From Mucilaginibacter sp. L196 (GTDB lineage Bacteria; Bacteroidota; Bacteroidia; Sphingobacteriales; Sphingobacteriaceae), in contig NZ_LMUO01000009.1 in NCBI RefSeq assembly GCF_009765905.1, forward strand, positions 1 through 34,789: DNA of 34,789 bases, given 5' to 3'. Under the pieces are notes generated by a model that was given only the letters and a program-made list of their open reading frames with translations, was not told the origin of the DNA and made no database searches. This document shows, one piece after another, positions 7,672 to 16,563 of the stretch (position 1 is its first letter; every line of letters starts with the position of its first letter). A program made the translations under genes and the position numbers.

Positions 7672-10600
7672 TTATTTTTGAAAGGTCGAGATACGGATGC
7701 CTTTTTTTTCTTCTGTCCGTTTTGATATATATTGTAGTGTCTTTAAGTTATTGACAAAATAATTGTTTTCTTCGCCATGGGGTAATAGTGGACGTCGGCC
7801 TTTTATGGCAACCTCTGAATAGGGTTGTGGTAACAATTCCAACATGGTGGTTACATCGACAGCCGTGAAACTAATAAAGTTCATATTGAATAGCTTGATG
7901 CGATCCTGTAATGTTAGCGTTTTAGTTAAAATAGCCATTAAAGTTCTCTTTTTTAACTTAAATGCAGTATTCGAGATAGCTAAAAGCCCTATGACGGCAA
8001 GCAGGGTTGTATTCACAATTACGATGTCTTCTTCTACGGAATAAAGCACAACCAGTTTTTGACCAATATCAAACTTGTCCGACTTAAGTAATTTGATTAG
8101 ATCTTCGGCATCCAACGGGTATCTACCTATATCTGCGATAAATGATTCTTTTTGACCCTCTGCTAATCCGATATGCTGGCTTTCGAAATTAGTTTTTAAC
8201 GAAGCAAAATTTTCAGGTGAAAGCAACACCAGGTTATTATCAATCAGAATTTCTGTACGGTCTTCATCCATTTCTGCGAAATCTGGTTCCGGTTCGATTT
8301 CCGTTATTGATTTCACTAAAAATTCGAATGCCTTAGTTGTAATTGATGGTGCTTTAAGTAACGCGACAATCAATAAGTTTTCACTTTCAACGGAAGATTC
8401 GCTATTTTTAATTAAATCTTCGCTTAAGGCTTCCGCATTTGGCAAGTGATTTAAAAACAAAATGGCCTGATCCGTTAATTCATTCTCATTGGTTTCGAAA
8501 GAATTAAGTATGTTATTCCAAGCTGGCGCTACGCGCAGATTGTGTAATAGAAGTGTGTCGAGTTCATTAGTTCCAGATTGACCCAACCGAGAAATAATCG
8601 CTGTTGTCTTATCCAGAATAGCCTTTTTGTCCTCGATTTCGAGATCTTCCTTATTGAGGAGTTCGATGAGTGTTTCTTCGGGCTCTAAGGTATTGCTCTT
8701 TAAAGGCAAATAAATCATGGCGACATATTCGGGTATGTTTTCGTTTACATAGGTGATTAATGACGAAGCTTCAGAGGTTTGTATGGCTTCATAATTTGCT
8801 TTGTCAAAACTGTTTTCATCGTATATGCCTTTTACTTGCATTACCCTCCGAACCATCGTTTCTGTTAGTTCGTAAGCATTTTGTTTATAGATATAATCTA
8901 CCGGACCTTGTGGCGCATCTGCCAGGTTAATATCGGAGAATTTTATTTTCAGGGCAACGATAACTGATTCCAGTTTCTCAGGATGGGTTAAATCAGAAAG
9001 TAAGTTTTGACAGCTCATCAATGCGCTTCTTAGATTACTCTCTTTTGCCATTTTTTCTATGTCTTCCAAATCGGCATAACTTATTATAAGATTCAAATAC
9101 TTGAATTTTTGCTCGTCAGAATAAGCACTTTGCTGACTGATCACGTGCCAGAATTGCTGCCAGGCTTTTGCAGTTTTATTGATGAAACCACCAATGTTTT
9201 CACAAACGTCTATAAACCCATCAATGAATGTTAATGTTCCCTTAGAAGCAAGCTTGAGCACATGAATAGTTGCACTAATTTGAGAATCATATTTCTTATC
9301 GGTAAGCAAGAAATCTAAAAGAGAATAATTCAAAGTATAAGCTTGTTCAAAATCGTTTAAGCCGATTTTAGGTACTAGTTTTTCCAAATGCTGAAGTTGA
9401 AAATCAAAGTCTGTTGCGACTTGGCTTTTTACATTTAACAAGAAATCCCGGTCATCTTTTGTGATTGATCCCTCGTAGAAAATGGAAATATAATCTAGGT
9501 ATTCTTCGTCAACGTGGCCAGCCCTCATTAAAACATTCAACAATAATGACTTTTTCTTGTCTTCAATTTCAATTTTCAATGCCCCGGTCGACATCAATTC
9601 CTTTAACTTAAGATGGCGTGCGCCAGTTTTCTTTTTCTCTTTTTCAGCTATTTGCCGTCTTAAAGCGGCAATATTGCTGTCACTGTCTTTGGTGATTTCC
9701 GCTACACGTTCTTCGTAGGTTTTTTTGGGATCGACTTCTTTTTCAATCGTTTTGAAATCAACATCGGCCAAAGCATTTGATAGATTGTATGAATTATTCC
9801 ATTGGATAAACCCGAAATTATTATAACGCAGTTTTTTATCAATTAGTAACTGAAACAGCTTCGCATCTGCCACATCCTCAAGTGGATATTGCTTATCAAT
9901 ATGATAAAATCCGTGAAAATATTGAAGATGCTTTGGATAGCGAACCAAGTATAGCATCCGCAAATCTTTTATGTCGGTAATTTTAAGTTCGGCAAGGCGT
10001 TTCACTTCCTCTTTTAACCCCTCAATTTCTTCTTCTATTTGTTTTTGTAAACTTGCTACATGTGTTTGTTTATTTGCAAATATCTTGTACAATTCCCCAT
10101 CCCGGTTACTGAGCTTGACAAAATCGTTTGGAAAGATATTTTTGTAAACAACCATACTCAATAATTTATTTTGACTGAGTTTTTTATCAAGCAATCCTTT
10201 GTATAGATGATACTCATTTGTGATGTTATATAACAAACGCATATCATCAACGAATAAGCCAATATCATCGATCAGGTCATCAGAAATATTATATTCGTTT
10301 TCTTGAACGATCTTTAGTAGTTTGTTGTTTGAATTTGATGAGTTGATTACAGGAATAACTGGAATTATAAAATCAAAGAACTTTGTACGGTCCTTATCCT
10401 GAAACATATCATCGCGCACCGCATAAACGAAAGTCACATCCTTTTTAACCTTTTTTGAATTATTGATCAGAAGATTTAATTCGCGTAATTTTGTGAATAT
10501 TTCTGTTTGCTCAAATCTGTCCAGATCTTCAATGATCACAACATCATAAGGTGTAACTTCGAAGAAGTACAAAATCTCGTCAAGATGATTGTTAAGTATT

Positions 10601-11346
10601 GATTTACTGATGCCTTCATCAATTTCAATTTCCGCATCCTTGAATTTCAATTTACTGACCTTAATGCTATTCAGTAGTCGTATAGAGCGATATAAAATAT
10701 AAAATACGCCGAGGATAAAAACGGCTAGGCTGATATAATGTACAATAATTTGATGATCCGAAGTTATCGAAATTCCGAACAGCTTGTAAAATTGTTCTTT
10801 AGTAAAAAGATTAAAACCACAAAGCAGAAGGACTAAAATACTTAACGCTATTCCAATTAAGTAACTTTTTTTAAAGCTTCGGATCTTCTTAAATCTCGAG
10901 TCTGGGATCTTGCTGTCTTTTTCATGATAAAATATTTGTTGAAGTATGCTCAGTTCTATGAGGCGAAGTAAATCTTTACTTTCATCCCTCATCTCTTTTG
11001 TTTTTTTACCTTGTTTGGAAATCTCTTTAAGTTCTTCTTTGAAAGTGGCAAGAGACAGATTTAAAAATTTGAACTGCTTTTTATGTTGTGTTTGAAAGGT
11101 CTTGAGAATACTGCTCTTACCCGAGCCATATGGCCCTGTTAGCGCAATATTCTTAATGTCCTGTTCTTTCCGGTTTTGTAATGCCCACAATAGTGCGTCG
11201 GTGTACTCCCCTTCCTCAACGGTTCCGATTGGCGAAAGCGAATGATAAGGGTGACTTACTCTTTGATCTTCAGCAATAGTTGTCTCACGATATTTTTGAA
11301 GAATTTTTATAAACCTGTCTAGCAGGCGAAGCAGCCATGATTTCAT
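7672..11346 (-). CDS. Large membrane-anchored P-loop NTPase, YobI/KAP-like
   Basis: A 1224-residue protein. Walker A is GPYGSGKSS (71-79). Two transmembrane helices (about 161-181 and 200-220) are inserted between Walker A and Walker B, and Walker B with its acidic pair is DVVIIEDLDR (268-277), followed by a sensor-like VTFVYAVRDDMF (304-315). TM insertion within the P-loop domain and the DLDR motif are typical of KAP-like NTPases, and the N-terminal HSLSPIGTVEEGEYTDALLWAL region matches the YobI-type ATPases reported in predicted immune systems. The remaining 900 residues are alpha-helical with coiled-coil segments (about 430-460 and 555-590), perhaps a sensing or scaffold region. It is first in an operon with the kinase. 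Antiviral function is inferred from family and neighbourhood. Confidence 0.8.
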   Translation of the reverse strand: MKSWLLRLLDRFIKILQKYRETTIAEDQRVSHPYHSLSPIGTVEEGEYTDALLWALQNRKEQDIKNIALTGPYGSGKSSILKTFQTQHKKQFKFLNLSLATFKEELKEISKQGKKTKEMRDESKDLLRLIELSILQQIFYHEKDSKIPDSRFKKIRSFKKSYLIGIALSILVLLLCGFNLFTKEQFYKLFGISITSDHQIIVHYISLAVFILGVFYILYRSIRLLNSIKVSKLKFKDAEIEIDEGISKSILNNHLDEILYFFEVTPYDVVIIEDLDRFEQTEIFTKLRELNLLINNSKKVKKDVTFVYAVRDDMFQDKDRTKFFDFIIPVIPVINSSNSNNKLLKIVQENEYNISDDLIDDIGLFVDDMRLLYNITNEYHLYKGLLDKKLSQNKLLSMVVYKNIFPNDFVKLSNRDGELYKIFANKQTHVASLQKQIEEEIEGLKEEVKRLAELKITDIKDLRMLYLVRYPKHLQYFHGFYHIDKQYPLEDVADAKLFQLLIDKKLRYNNFGFIQWNNSYNLSNALADVDFKTIEKEVDPKKTYEERVAEITKDSDSNIAALRRQIAEKEKKKTGARHLKLKELMSTGALKIEIEDKKKSLLLNVLMRAGHVDEEYLDYISIFYEGSITKDDRDFLLNVKSQVATDFDFQLQHLEKLVPKIGLNDFEQAYTLNYSLLDFLLTDKKYDSQISATIHVLKLASKGTLTFIDGFIDVCENIGGFINKTAKAWQQFWHVISQQSAYSDEQKFKYLNLIISYADLEDIEKMAKESNLRSALMSCQNLLSDLTHPEKLESVIVALKIKFSDINLADAPQGPVDYIYKQNAYELTETMVRRVMQVKGIYDENSFDKANYEAIQTSEASSLITYVNENIPEYVAMIYLPLKSNTLEPEETLIELLNKEDLEIEDKKAILDKTTAIISRLGQSGTNELDTLLLHNLRVAPAWNNILNSFETNENELTDQAILFLNHLPNAEALSEDLIKNSESSVESENLLIVALLKAPSITTKAFEFLVKSITEIEPEPDFAEMDEDRTEILIDNNLVLLSPENFASLKTNFESQHIGLAEGQKESFIADIGRYPLDAEDLIKLLKSDKFDIGQKLVVLYSVEEDIVIVNTTLLAVIGLLAISNTAFKLKKRTLMAILTKTLTLQDRIKLFNMNFISFTAVDVTTMLELLPQPYSEVAIKGRRPLLPHGEENNYFVNNLKTLQYISKRTEEKKGIRISTFQK

Positions 11347-11977
11347 GTGATAACAATAGGTTAAACAAGTTAAGATGATAAAGTTACAACCTTTTCGTGA
11401 GCTTGTGAATTGTGTTATTAGTAGATTAGGTTTCAGAAGAATTTATTAAAAGATCACTGCGTTTTCATGATGAAATACGGTTGATAAAATGTTACCTCCA
11501 CCTATTCAGGATATTAACTTTTTTTAAATATCAATTTTAATACATTCACCCTAATTCTGTGACAAAATAATTGAAATTTTACCCTAATTCTGTGACAATA
11601 AAATTCAATTCAGCTGGTGTCACCTTTAAAAAAGTGGCGAAAAATGATCCTAATCACTAGCAATCAAGTACTGCACGCTAATCGCTTATAATAAAAGAAC
11701 CATCAATTGGCAAAATCACTTTAGGCGCCGCCGACAGTTTTAGCGCAATACATAGAATGGTTTGTCGCACAGAAAATTTAATTAATGCCTAACGGGAGCG
11801 AACTGGGCAATTTTAACTATGCAAAAGCTAATAATTTTCACTTGCAGCGAACATTTAGTAATTTTGATTTATATGCGAAACATGGCGATGCGAGATCAAA
11901 ATGCGTTACAAATACGTAACAGTGAAATAATTTAAGGTTATAAAATACTGACAATTAGGATATTATATACACTGAGG
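11347..11977. other. Non-coding junction DNA between the defence island and the tRNA remnant
   Basis: About 630 nt that I could not assign to a gene on either strand. It contains the 18-bp direct repeat described separately and a weak inverted repeat (GTTAC near 11905, GTAAC near 11917). AT content is high. It looks like the decayed end of an integrated element. Confidence 0.5.
11548..11598. repeat. Pair of identical 18-bp direct repeats
   Basis: ACCCTAATTCTGTGACAA occurs at 11548-11565 and again at 11581-11598, one period of 33 nt apart. The spacer and downstream flank carry AATTGAAATTTT and AAAATTCAATT, which are complementary. They could be insertion-sequence ends, protein-binding sites used for recombination near an element border, or regulatory sites. 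The repeat is seen; the function is unknown. Confidence 0.7.
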
Positions 11978-12025
11978 CTCTTGCTGTTAATCAGAGGGCC
12001 CCTGGTTCGAGTCCAGGCTCAGGAG
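11978..12025 (+). pseudogene. 3' half of a tRNA-Asn(GTT) gene, probable attachment-site remnant
   Basis: From the anticodon stem onward this matches tRNA-Asn: anticodon loop CTGTTAA (GTT at 11986-11988), 3' anticodon strand TCAGAG, T arm CCTGG-TTCGAGT-CCAGG (12001-12017), acceptor 3' strand CTCAGGA (12018-12024) and a discriminator G. CCA is not encoded. The 5' acceptor strand and D arm are missing upstream, and the 5' anticodon strand is already mismatched, so it is not a functional tRNA. A bare tRNA 3' end with its own terminator is what remains at the far side of an element integrated into a tRNA gene. Confidence 0.65.
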
Positions 12026-12042
12026 CTTGAAAATCATAATTT

Positions 12043-12071
12043 AAACCCTACTCTGGCGAGTGGGGTTTTTT
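12043..12071 (+). terminator. Rho-independent terminator following the tRNA remnant
   Basis: Stem ACCCTACTC (12045-12053) and GAGTGGGGT (12058-12066), 9 bp with one T-G pair, loop TGGC, followed by a T run. It probably was the terminator of the original tRNA transcript. Just after it, TTTGCATAAAA is repeated twice. Confidence 0.75.
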
Positions 12072-12194
12072 ATTTGCATAAAATTTGCATAAAAAAGCAA
12101 CGATGACATGGTATAAACGAAAAAGCCACAAATTAAATTGGGCCTCATACCAGCTTGATTGATACATTACCAAAATATTGTTTTGATACTCTTT

Positions 12195-13205
12195 TTAAAA
12201 GCTGCCCCTTGTGGATTCCCTTTTTATCAGGTTGGATTTTAATATAATGGTTTCATTCGGCTCATACCATCGTTTATTAAATATTTTAAATAAAATGCCT
12301 GCCGCTTCCATACCTATTTCAAAAGCAGGTTGGTTAATAGTAGTAAGCGACGGATTAAGCAGTTCGGCGTGGGCAAGGTTTGAGAAACTAATGAGTTTTA
12401 AATCATTTGGTATATTTAATTGCAGTTCCTTGCAGGCATAATAACAAGGCATGGCAAGCTCCTCTATAGAGGATAATATACCATCGGGTTTCTGTTCAGT
12501 GATAAGCTTTTTGATAAGCGAGTAGTTTTCATCACCGTTCGCGCCACTTTCCATAATTAATTCTTTATCATCCGGGAACGCATTGTCTTTTAAAGCGTCA
12601 AGATAACCCCGTAGCCGATTTTTACCGGTTGATAAGGTGTTAAGAGCCAATAAATATCCTATTTTTTTACACCCGTTTTCAATAAGGTGTTGTACGGCAT
12701 TATAGGCACTTTCATAATCGTCGGTAGTTATTTTTACCCCTTCAATGTCATCATGTACTCTGTCAAAGAAAACCACCGGCAATTGGTCGCTTATTTTTTT
12801 AAGCTGTTCTTTGTCAACATTTTCACAGGCAAGGGATATTAAAATACCATCAACGCGCCCGCTTAAAAGGCGCATCAGAAAGGATGCTTCAATTTCGCTA
12901 CTCTCGTGCGTTTGGTAAATCAATACATGATAATCCCGTTCACGTGCTACTTCTTCAATACCGTTAATGGCAAGTGAAAAAAAGTTATTGGCAATTTCAG
13001 GTACTATTACCGCAATTGTTTTACTTTTTTGCTTGCGCAGGCTACTGGCAAATGGATTGGGTTCATAGTTTAGCTTTTTGGCCATTTCATGCACCCGAAT
13101 CTTGGTTTCACGGCTAATCTCGTGGCTATCGCGGAGAGCTCTTGAAACTGTTGCCGCTGATAAATTCAGTTCAAAGGCAAGCTTTTTTATATTGACTGCT
13201 CCCAT
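12195..13205 (-). CDS. LacI-family transcriptional regulator of the glycan locus
   Basis: A 336-residue LacI/GalR regulator. The N-terminal helix-turn-helix is NIKKLAFELNLSAATVSRALR with a following hinge (KLNYEPNPFASSLRKQ), then a periplasmic-binding-protein-like effector domain (TIAVIVPEIANNFFSLAINGIEEVA to the end). The start at 13205 (MGAVNIKKL) is chosen because it puts the HTH at the N-terminus; the frame extends upstream to 13370 with hydrophobic, non-family sequence. It is divergent from susC. A palindrome typical of this family lies 48 nt before its start (13253-13272), and a near-copy lies before the symporter gene, so it probably controls itself and the whole locus. Effector unknown; perhaps inositol or an oligosaccharide. 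Confidence 0.92.
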   Translation of the reverse strand: MGAVNIKKLAFELNLSAATVSRALRDSHEISRETKIRVHEMAKKLNYEPNPFASSLRKQKSKTIAVIVPEIANNFFSLAINGIEEVARERDYHVLIYQTHESSEIEASFLMRLLSGRVDGILISLACENVDKEQLKKISDQLPVVFFDRVHDDIEGVKITTDDYESAYNAVQHLIENGCKKIGYLLALNTLSTGKNRLRGYLDALKDNAFPDDKELIMESGANGDENYSLIKKLITEQKPDGILSSIEELAMPCYYACKELQLNIPNDLKLISFSNLAHAELLNPSLTTINQPAFEIGMEAAGILFKIFNKRWYEPNETIILKSNLIKRESTRGSF

Positions 13206-13252
13206 TTTTATAAGTATAATATATTGGTTTATTAGTGTGTAATATACTATTA

Positions 13253-13272
13253 TTCCGTAAACGTTTACGTAA
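13253..13272. promoter_or_regulatory. LacI-type operator upstream of the regulator and susC
   Basis: TTCCGTAAACGTTTACGTAA is palindromic apart from one position, with a perfect 14-bp core CGTAAACGTTTACG. This is the usual form of LacI/GalR operators. A near-identical site occurs at 23370-23389. Binding by the adjacent LacI protein is inferred. Confidence 0.75.
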
Positions 13273-13530
13273 ATAAATACTACCAAATTGATAAAAGCGA
13301 TTTCTAAAATTTTCACTTTTAGATAATCTTGTAATTTGAATGTCACAAAAAAGCGAGTTTTAAGTGCCATTTATTTAACCAGACAACTTGTAATCAAGTA
13401 AACCTTTGCTACCAATTTTAATAATAACGCATCTATTAAGTGTTTGTTAAACAGTTATAGATATTAAACCAATGTATTGTACTTTGCTTTTAATTAAGCT
13501 ATAAAAAAGTCACCAATTAAATAAACCAAT

Positions 13531-16500
13531 ATGATAACAATTAGACAAAAACTATTTATGGCAAGATATCTGTTTGGTATCGTGTTATTGTTCTTTTGCT
13601 TTAGTAATGCCGGTGCGCAAACCGGCGTTGTTAAAGGAACTGTAAAGGACACCAAAGGGAACCCGTTGGCAGGTGTAACTGTACAGTTAAAGGGTAGTAA
13701 CAAAGCAACTTCAACATCAGTTGAAGGGAATTTTTCTATTAATGCCAATAATGGAAATGTATTACTGTTCCGCTTTGTTGGCTTTCAGCCACTTGATGTA
13801 ACTGTAGGCGACGGAAGCCACATTAATGTAACGCTTACCGAAAGCCATACAACATTGAATGACGTAGTGGTTGTAGGTTATGGTACCAGCAGCCGCCAAA
13901 CACTCACGAGTTCTATTTCCACCATTAAACAGTCAGATATGAACCAAGGTTCTATATCCGACGTGGGGCAACTGCTCCAGGGTAAAGTTCCCGGTCTTAA
14001 CATTACTGCCAGTGGGGACCCGAATGGTACAGCAGCTGTAATTTTACGTGGGGCCTCAACCGTAAACAGCCCAGGCTCACCGTATTATGTGATTGATGGT
14101 ATTCCCGGCGCCGACATATCGGCTGTAGCGCCTAATGACATTGTTTCAATAGATGTATTAAAAGATGCTGCAGCCACGGCAATTTACGGTAATAAAGCAT
14201 CCAGCGGCGTTATCATGGTTACTACCCGCCGCGGCAAAAAGGGCCAGTCACAGATAACTTACAGTGGCTATGAAGGCATGGAAAAAGTTAGCAGTACGCT
14301 TAACCTTATGAATTCAAGTCAACTAAATGCATACTTAAAAGCAAATAATGCTGTCGCTACTCCAGGCGAGAACCTAGGTGCAAATACAAACTGGATGGAT
14401 GCTATTGAGCGTTCCACCGCTTATTCGCAAAATCATAACCTGTCGCTTACAGGCGGTGGGGAGCATAGCACGTATGCTGCCAGCTTGAATTACTTTAATA
14501 AAGAAGGTATTTTGTCCGCCAGCTCTCTACAGCGCGTTATCGGTCGCCTGAACATTGACCAATATGCATTGAATGACAAATTGAAATTCAGCATTAACCT
14601 ATCCAACTCTTACAGCACATCAAACAATGAGCCACTTGAAAACATTGTGCTGCTGCAAGCTGCAAAACACCTGCCTATGTCGCCTGTAAAAAATGCCGAT
14701 GGTAGCTATTTTGAGGATCTTTCAGTTCCAAATCTTTTTAACCCAGTTGCAATGGTTGCTAACTCGCAAGACAAGTCAAACTATAACGTGTTGCTTGGCG
14801 CTTTTGATACCGAACTCAAACTGCCATTCGGTTTAAAATACAATATCAATCTGGATTATGAGAAAACCACCTGGAACGATGGTACATACTATAGCAGTTA
14901 CTTCAACCAATACCCAACATCTGGTTTTTACAGCAACCCAAATCCCGGTATAGGTATATCGCACTCACTTATTACTTTTGGCACAAACGGCCTTGCCGAC
15001 AGGCAAACCTATGCCAATACCACCAAAACCATTGAGTCTTTTCTGACTTGGGACAAGTCATTTGGCAAGAATAACATCAACGCCGTACTGGGATACTCTT
15101 ATCAACAATATATATATGGCGATGGTTTTCAAACATCATCAACAAATTTCCCGACTGACAATACCGGATTTGAAAACCTGAGCTTAGCCAATCCTTATGC
15201 CGTGTCAGGCTACCGTATTAATCAAGGTAGCGACTTTACTTACGGTACTATTCTGAATATATCCGACTTCTTACGCGTAAATTACAATTATGATCAGAAG
15301 TATCTTTTTCAAGGATCGATCAGGCGTGATGGCAGCTCGGTTTTTGGCGCCAATAACTATTGGGGCTACTTCCCATCAGTTGGTTTGGGTTGGGTTATCT
15401 CGAAAGAAGATTTCATGAACGATCAGTCGGTATTTAATAATCTGAAGTTACGCGCAAGCTATGGTGTAACAGGTAATTCATCTGGCATTGGCGCTTATAC
15501 CGCTAAGCTTGTTTATGGCACCAGTGGTACATTTTATGACAATGGTATTCAAACAGCAGCTTACGGGCCAATACAAGGTTCAAATCCTGACTTAAAATGG
15601 GAACGTACTGCAACAGCAGATGTCGGTGTGGATTTTAGTATATTGAAAGGAAAGCTTTCCGGTGATATTGATGTGTATAATAAAAATACCACCAATATGT
15701 TGTTTCAATACTCTGTTTCGCAAGCGCTGGTGCCAGGTGGTTCTATCTGGACAAATGGCGGTAGTATCAACAACAAAGGCATCGAATTAGGCCTGTCAGC
15801 TAACCCGGTAAGTTCGCCGGTATTTAGTTGGACAAGCTCATTATCTGCCAGCTACAATAAGAATAAAATTACCAGTTTAAAGAGCCCTTATGGCAATAGC
15901 GACTCCATCCGATATTCAGACCCTGAAGGAGCCGGACAAACTGGTGCAACACTGCAAATACTAAAGGTAGGCCAGCCGCTTGGCGAATTCTTTGCTTATA
16001 AATACGCTGGTAAAGATGCAAACGGCAATTCTTTATTTTATAAGAAAGGTGGCGGTACTACTACCACCCCAACTATAGGTACAGATTATTTCTATCTGGG
16101 TAGTCCACAGCCTAAAGTAATATTAGGCTGGAGCAACACCTTCAGGTATAAAAACCTTGATCTGAACATATTCCTGAGGGGAGTATTCGGTAACAAGATA
16201 TTTGATGCTACCCGTGCCGACCTATCATATACTACCGGTGCAACGGAATATAACCTGCTCGAATCAGCCGCAAACGACAAAATGACTGATACCAAGAATT
16301 CTTATTACTCTGATCGGTATGTCGAAAATGGTTCTTATGTAAAACTGGATAATGCCACATTGGGCTACAATTTCAAAATGCCTTTCAGCGGCGTTAGTAG
16401 CATCAGGGTATATTTTACCGGCAACAACCTACTAACTGTTACTGGTTATAAAGGTATTGACCCGGAAATAAACCAGGGCGGTATATCACCAGGTATTGAT

Positions 16501-16563
16501 TATAATAACTTTTATCCTAAAACGCGTACACTGCTTGTGGGCGCTGTTATCTCTTTACAATAA
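13531..16563 (+). CDS. SusC-family TonB-dependent outer membrane transporter
   Basis: A 1010-residue outer membrane beta-barrel that imports oligosaccharides with energy from TonB. After a signal peptide (ending near SNAGAQ) comes a carboxypeptidase-regulatory-like domain (VVKGTVKDTKGNPLAGVTVQLKG), a VVVVGYGT segment typical of SusC proteins, a plug domain (VSIDVLKDAAATAIYGNKASSGVIMVTT) and the barrel. There is no sigma/anti-sigma N-terminal extension, consistent with control by a LacI regulator instead. The start could also be the internal ATG at 13558. The stop overlaps the first base of the susD start (TAATG). Substrate is not predictable from SusC itself; the neighbours suggest an inositol-linked glycan. 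Confidence 0.95.
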   Translation: MITIRQKLFMARYLFGIVLLFFCFSNAGAQTGVVKGTVKDTKGNPLAGVTVQLKGSNKATSTSVEGNFSINANNGNVLLFRFVGFQPLDVTVGDGSHINVTLTESHTTLNDVVVVGYGTSSRQTLTSSISTIKQSDMNQGSISDVGQLLQGKVPGLNITASGDPNGTAAVILRGASTVNSPGSPYYVIDGIPGADISAVAPNDIVSIDVLKDAAATAIYGNKASSGVIMVTTRRGKKGQSQITYSGYEGMEKVSSTLNLMNSSQLNAYLKANNAVATPGENLGANTNWMDAIERSTAYSQNHNLSLTGGGEHSTYAASLNYFNKEGILSASSLQRVIGRLNIDQYALNDKLKFSINLSNSYSTSNNEPLENIVLLQAAKHLPMSPVKNADGSYFEDLSVPNLFNPVAMVANSQDKSNYNVLLGAFDTELKLPFGLKYNINLDYEKTTWNDGTYYSSYFNQYPTSGFYSNPNPGIGISHSLITFGTNGLADRQTYANTTKTIESFLTWDKSFGKNNINAVLGYSYQQYIYGDGFQTSSTNFPTDNTGFENLSLANPYAVSGYRINQGSDFTYGTILNISDFLRVNYNYDQKYLFQGSIRRDGSSVFGANNYWGYFPSVGLGWVISKEDFMNDQSVFNNLKLRASYGVTGNSSGIGAYTAKLVYGTSGTFYDNGIQTAAYGPIQGSNPDLKWERTATADVGVDFSILKGKLSGDIDVYNKNTTNMLFQYSVSQALVPGGSIWTNGGSINNKGIELGLSANPVSSPVFSWTSSLSASYNKNKITSLKSPYGNSDSIRYSDPEGAGQTGATLQILKVGQPLGEFFAYKYAGKDANGNSLFYKKGGGTTTTPTIGTDYFYLGSPQPKVILGWSNTFRYKNLDLNIFLRGVFGNKIFDATRADLSYTTGATEYNLLESAANDKMTDTKNSYYSDRYVENGSYVKLDNATLGYNFKMPFSGVSSIRVYFTGNNLLTVTGYKGIDPEINQGGISPGIDYNNFYPKTRTLLVGAVISLQ

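Noticed and set aside
11978..12025. Functional tRNA-Asn gene
   Set aside because: The 5' acceptor strand and D arm are missing and the 5' anticodon strand is mismatched, so it cannot fold as a tRNA.
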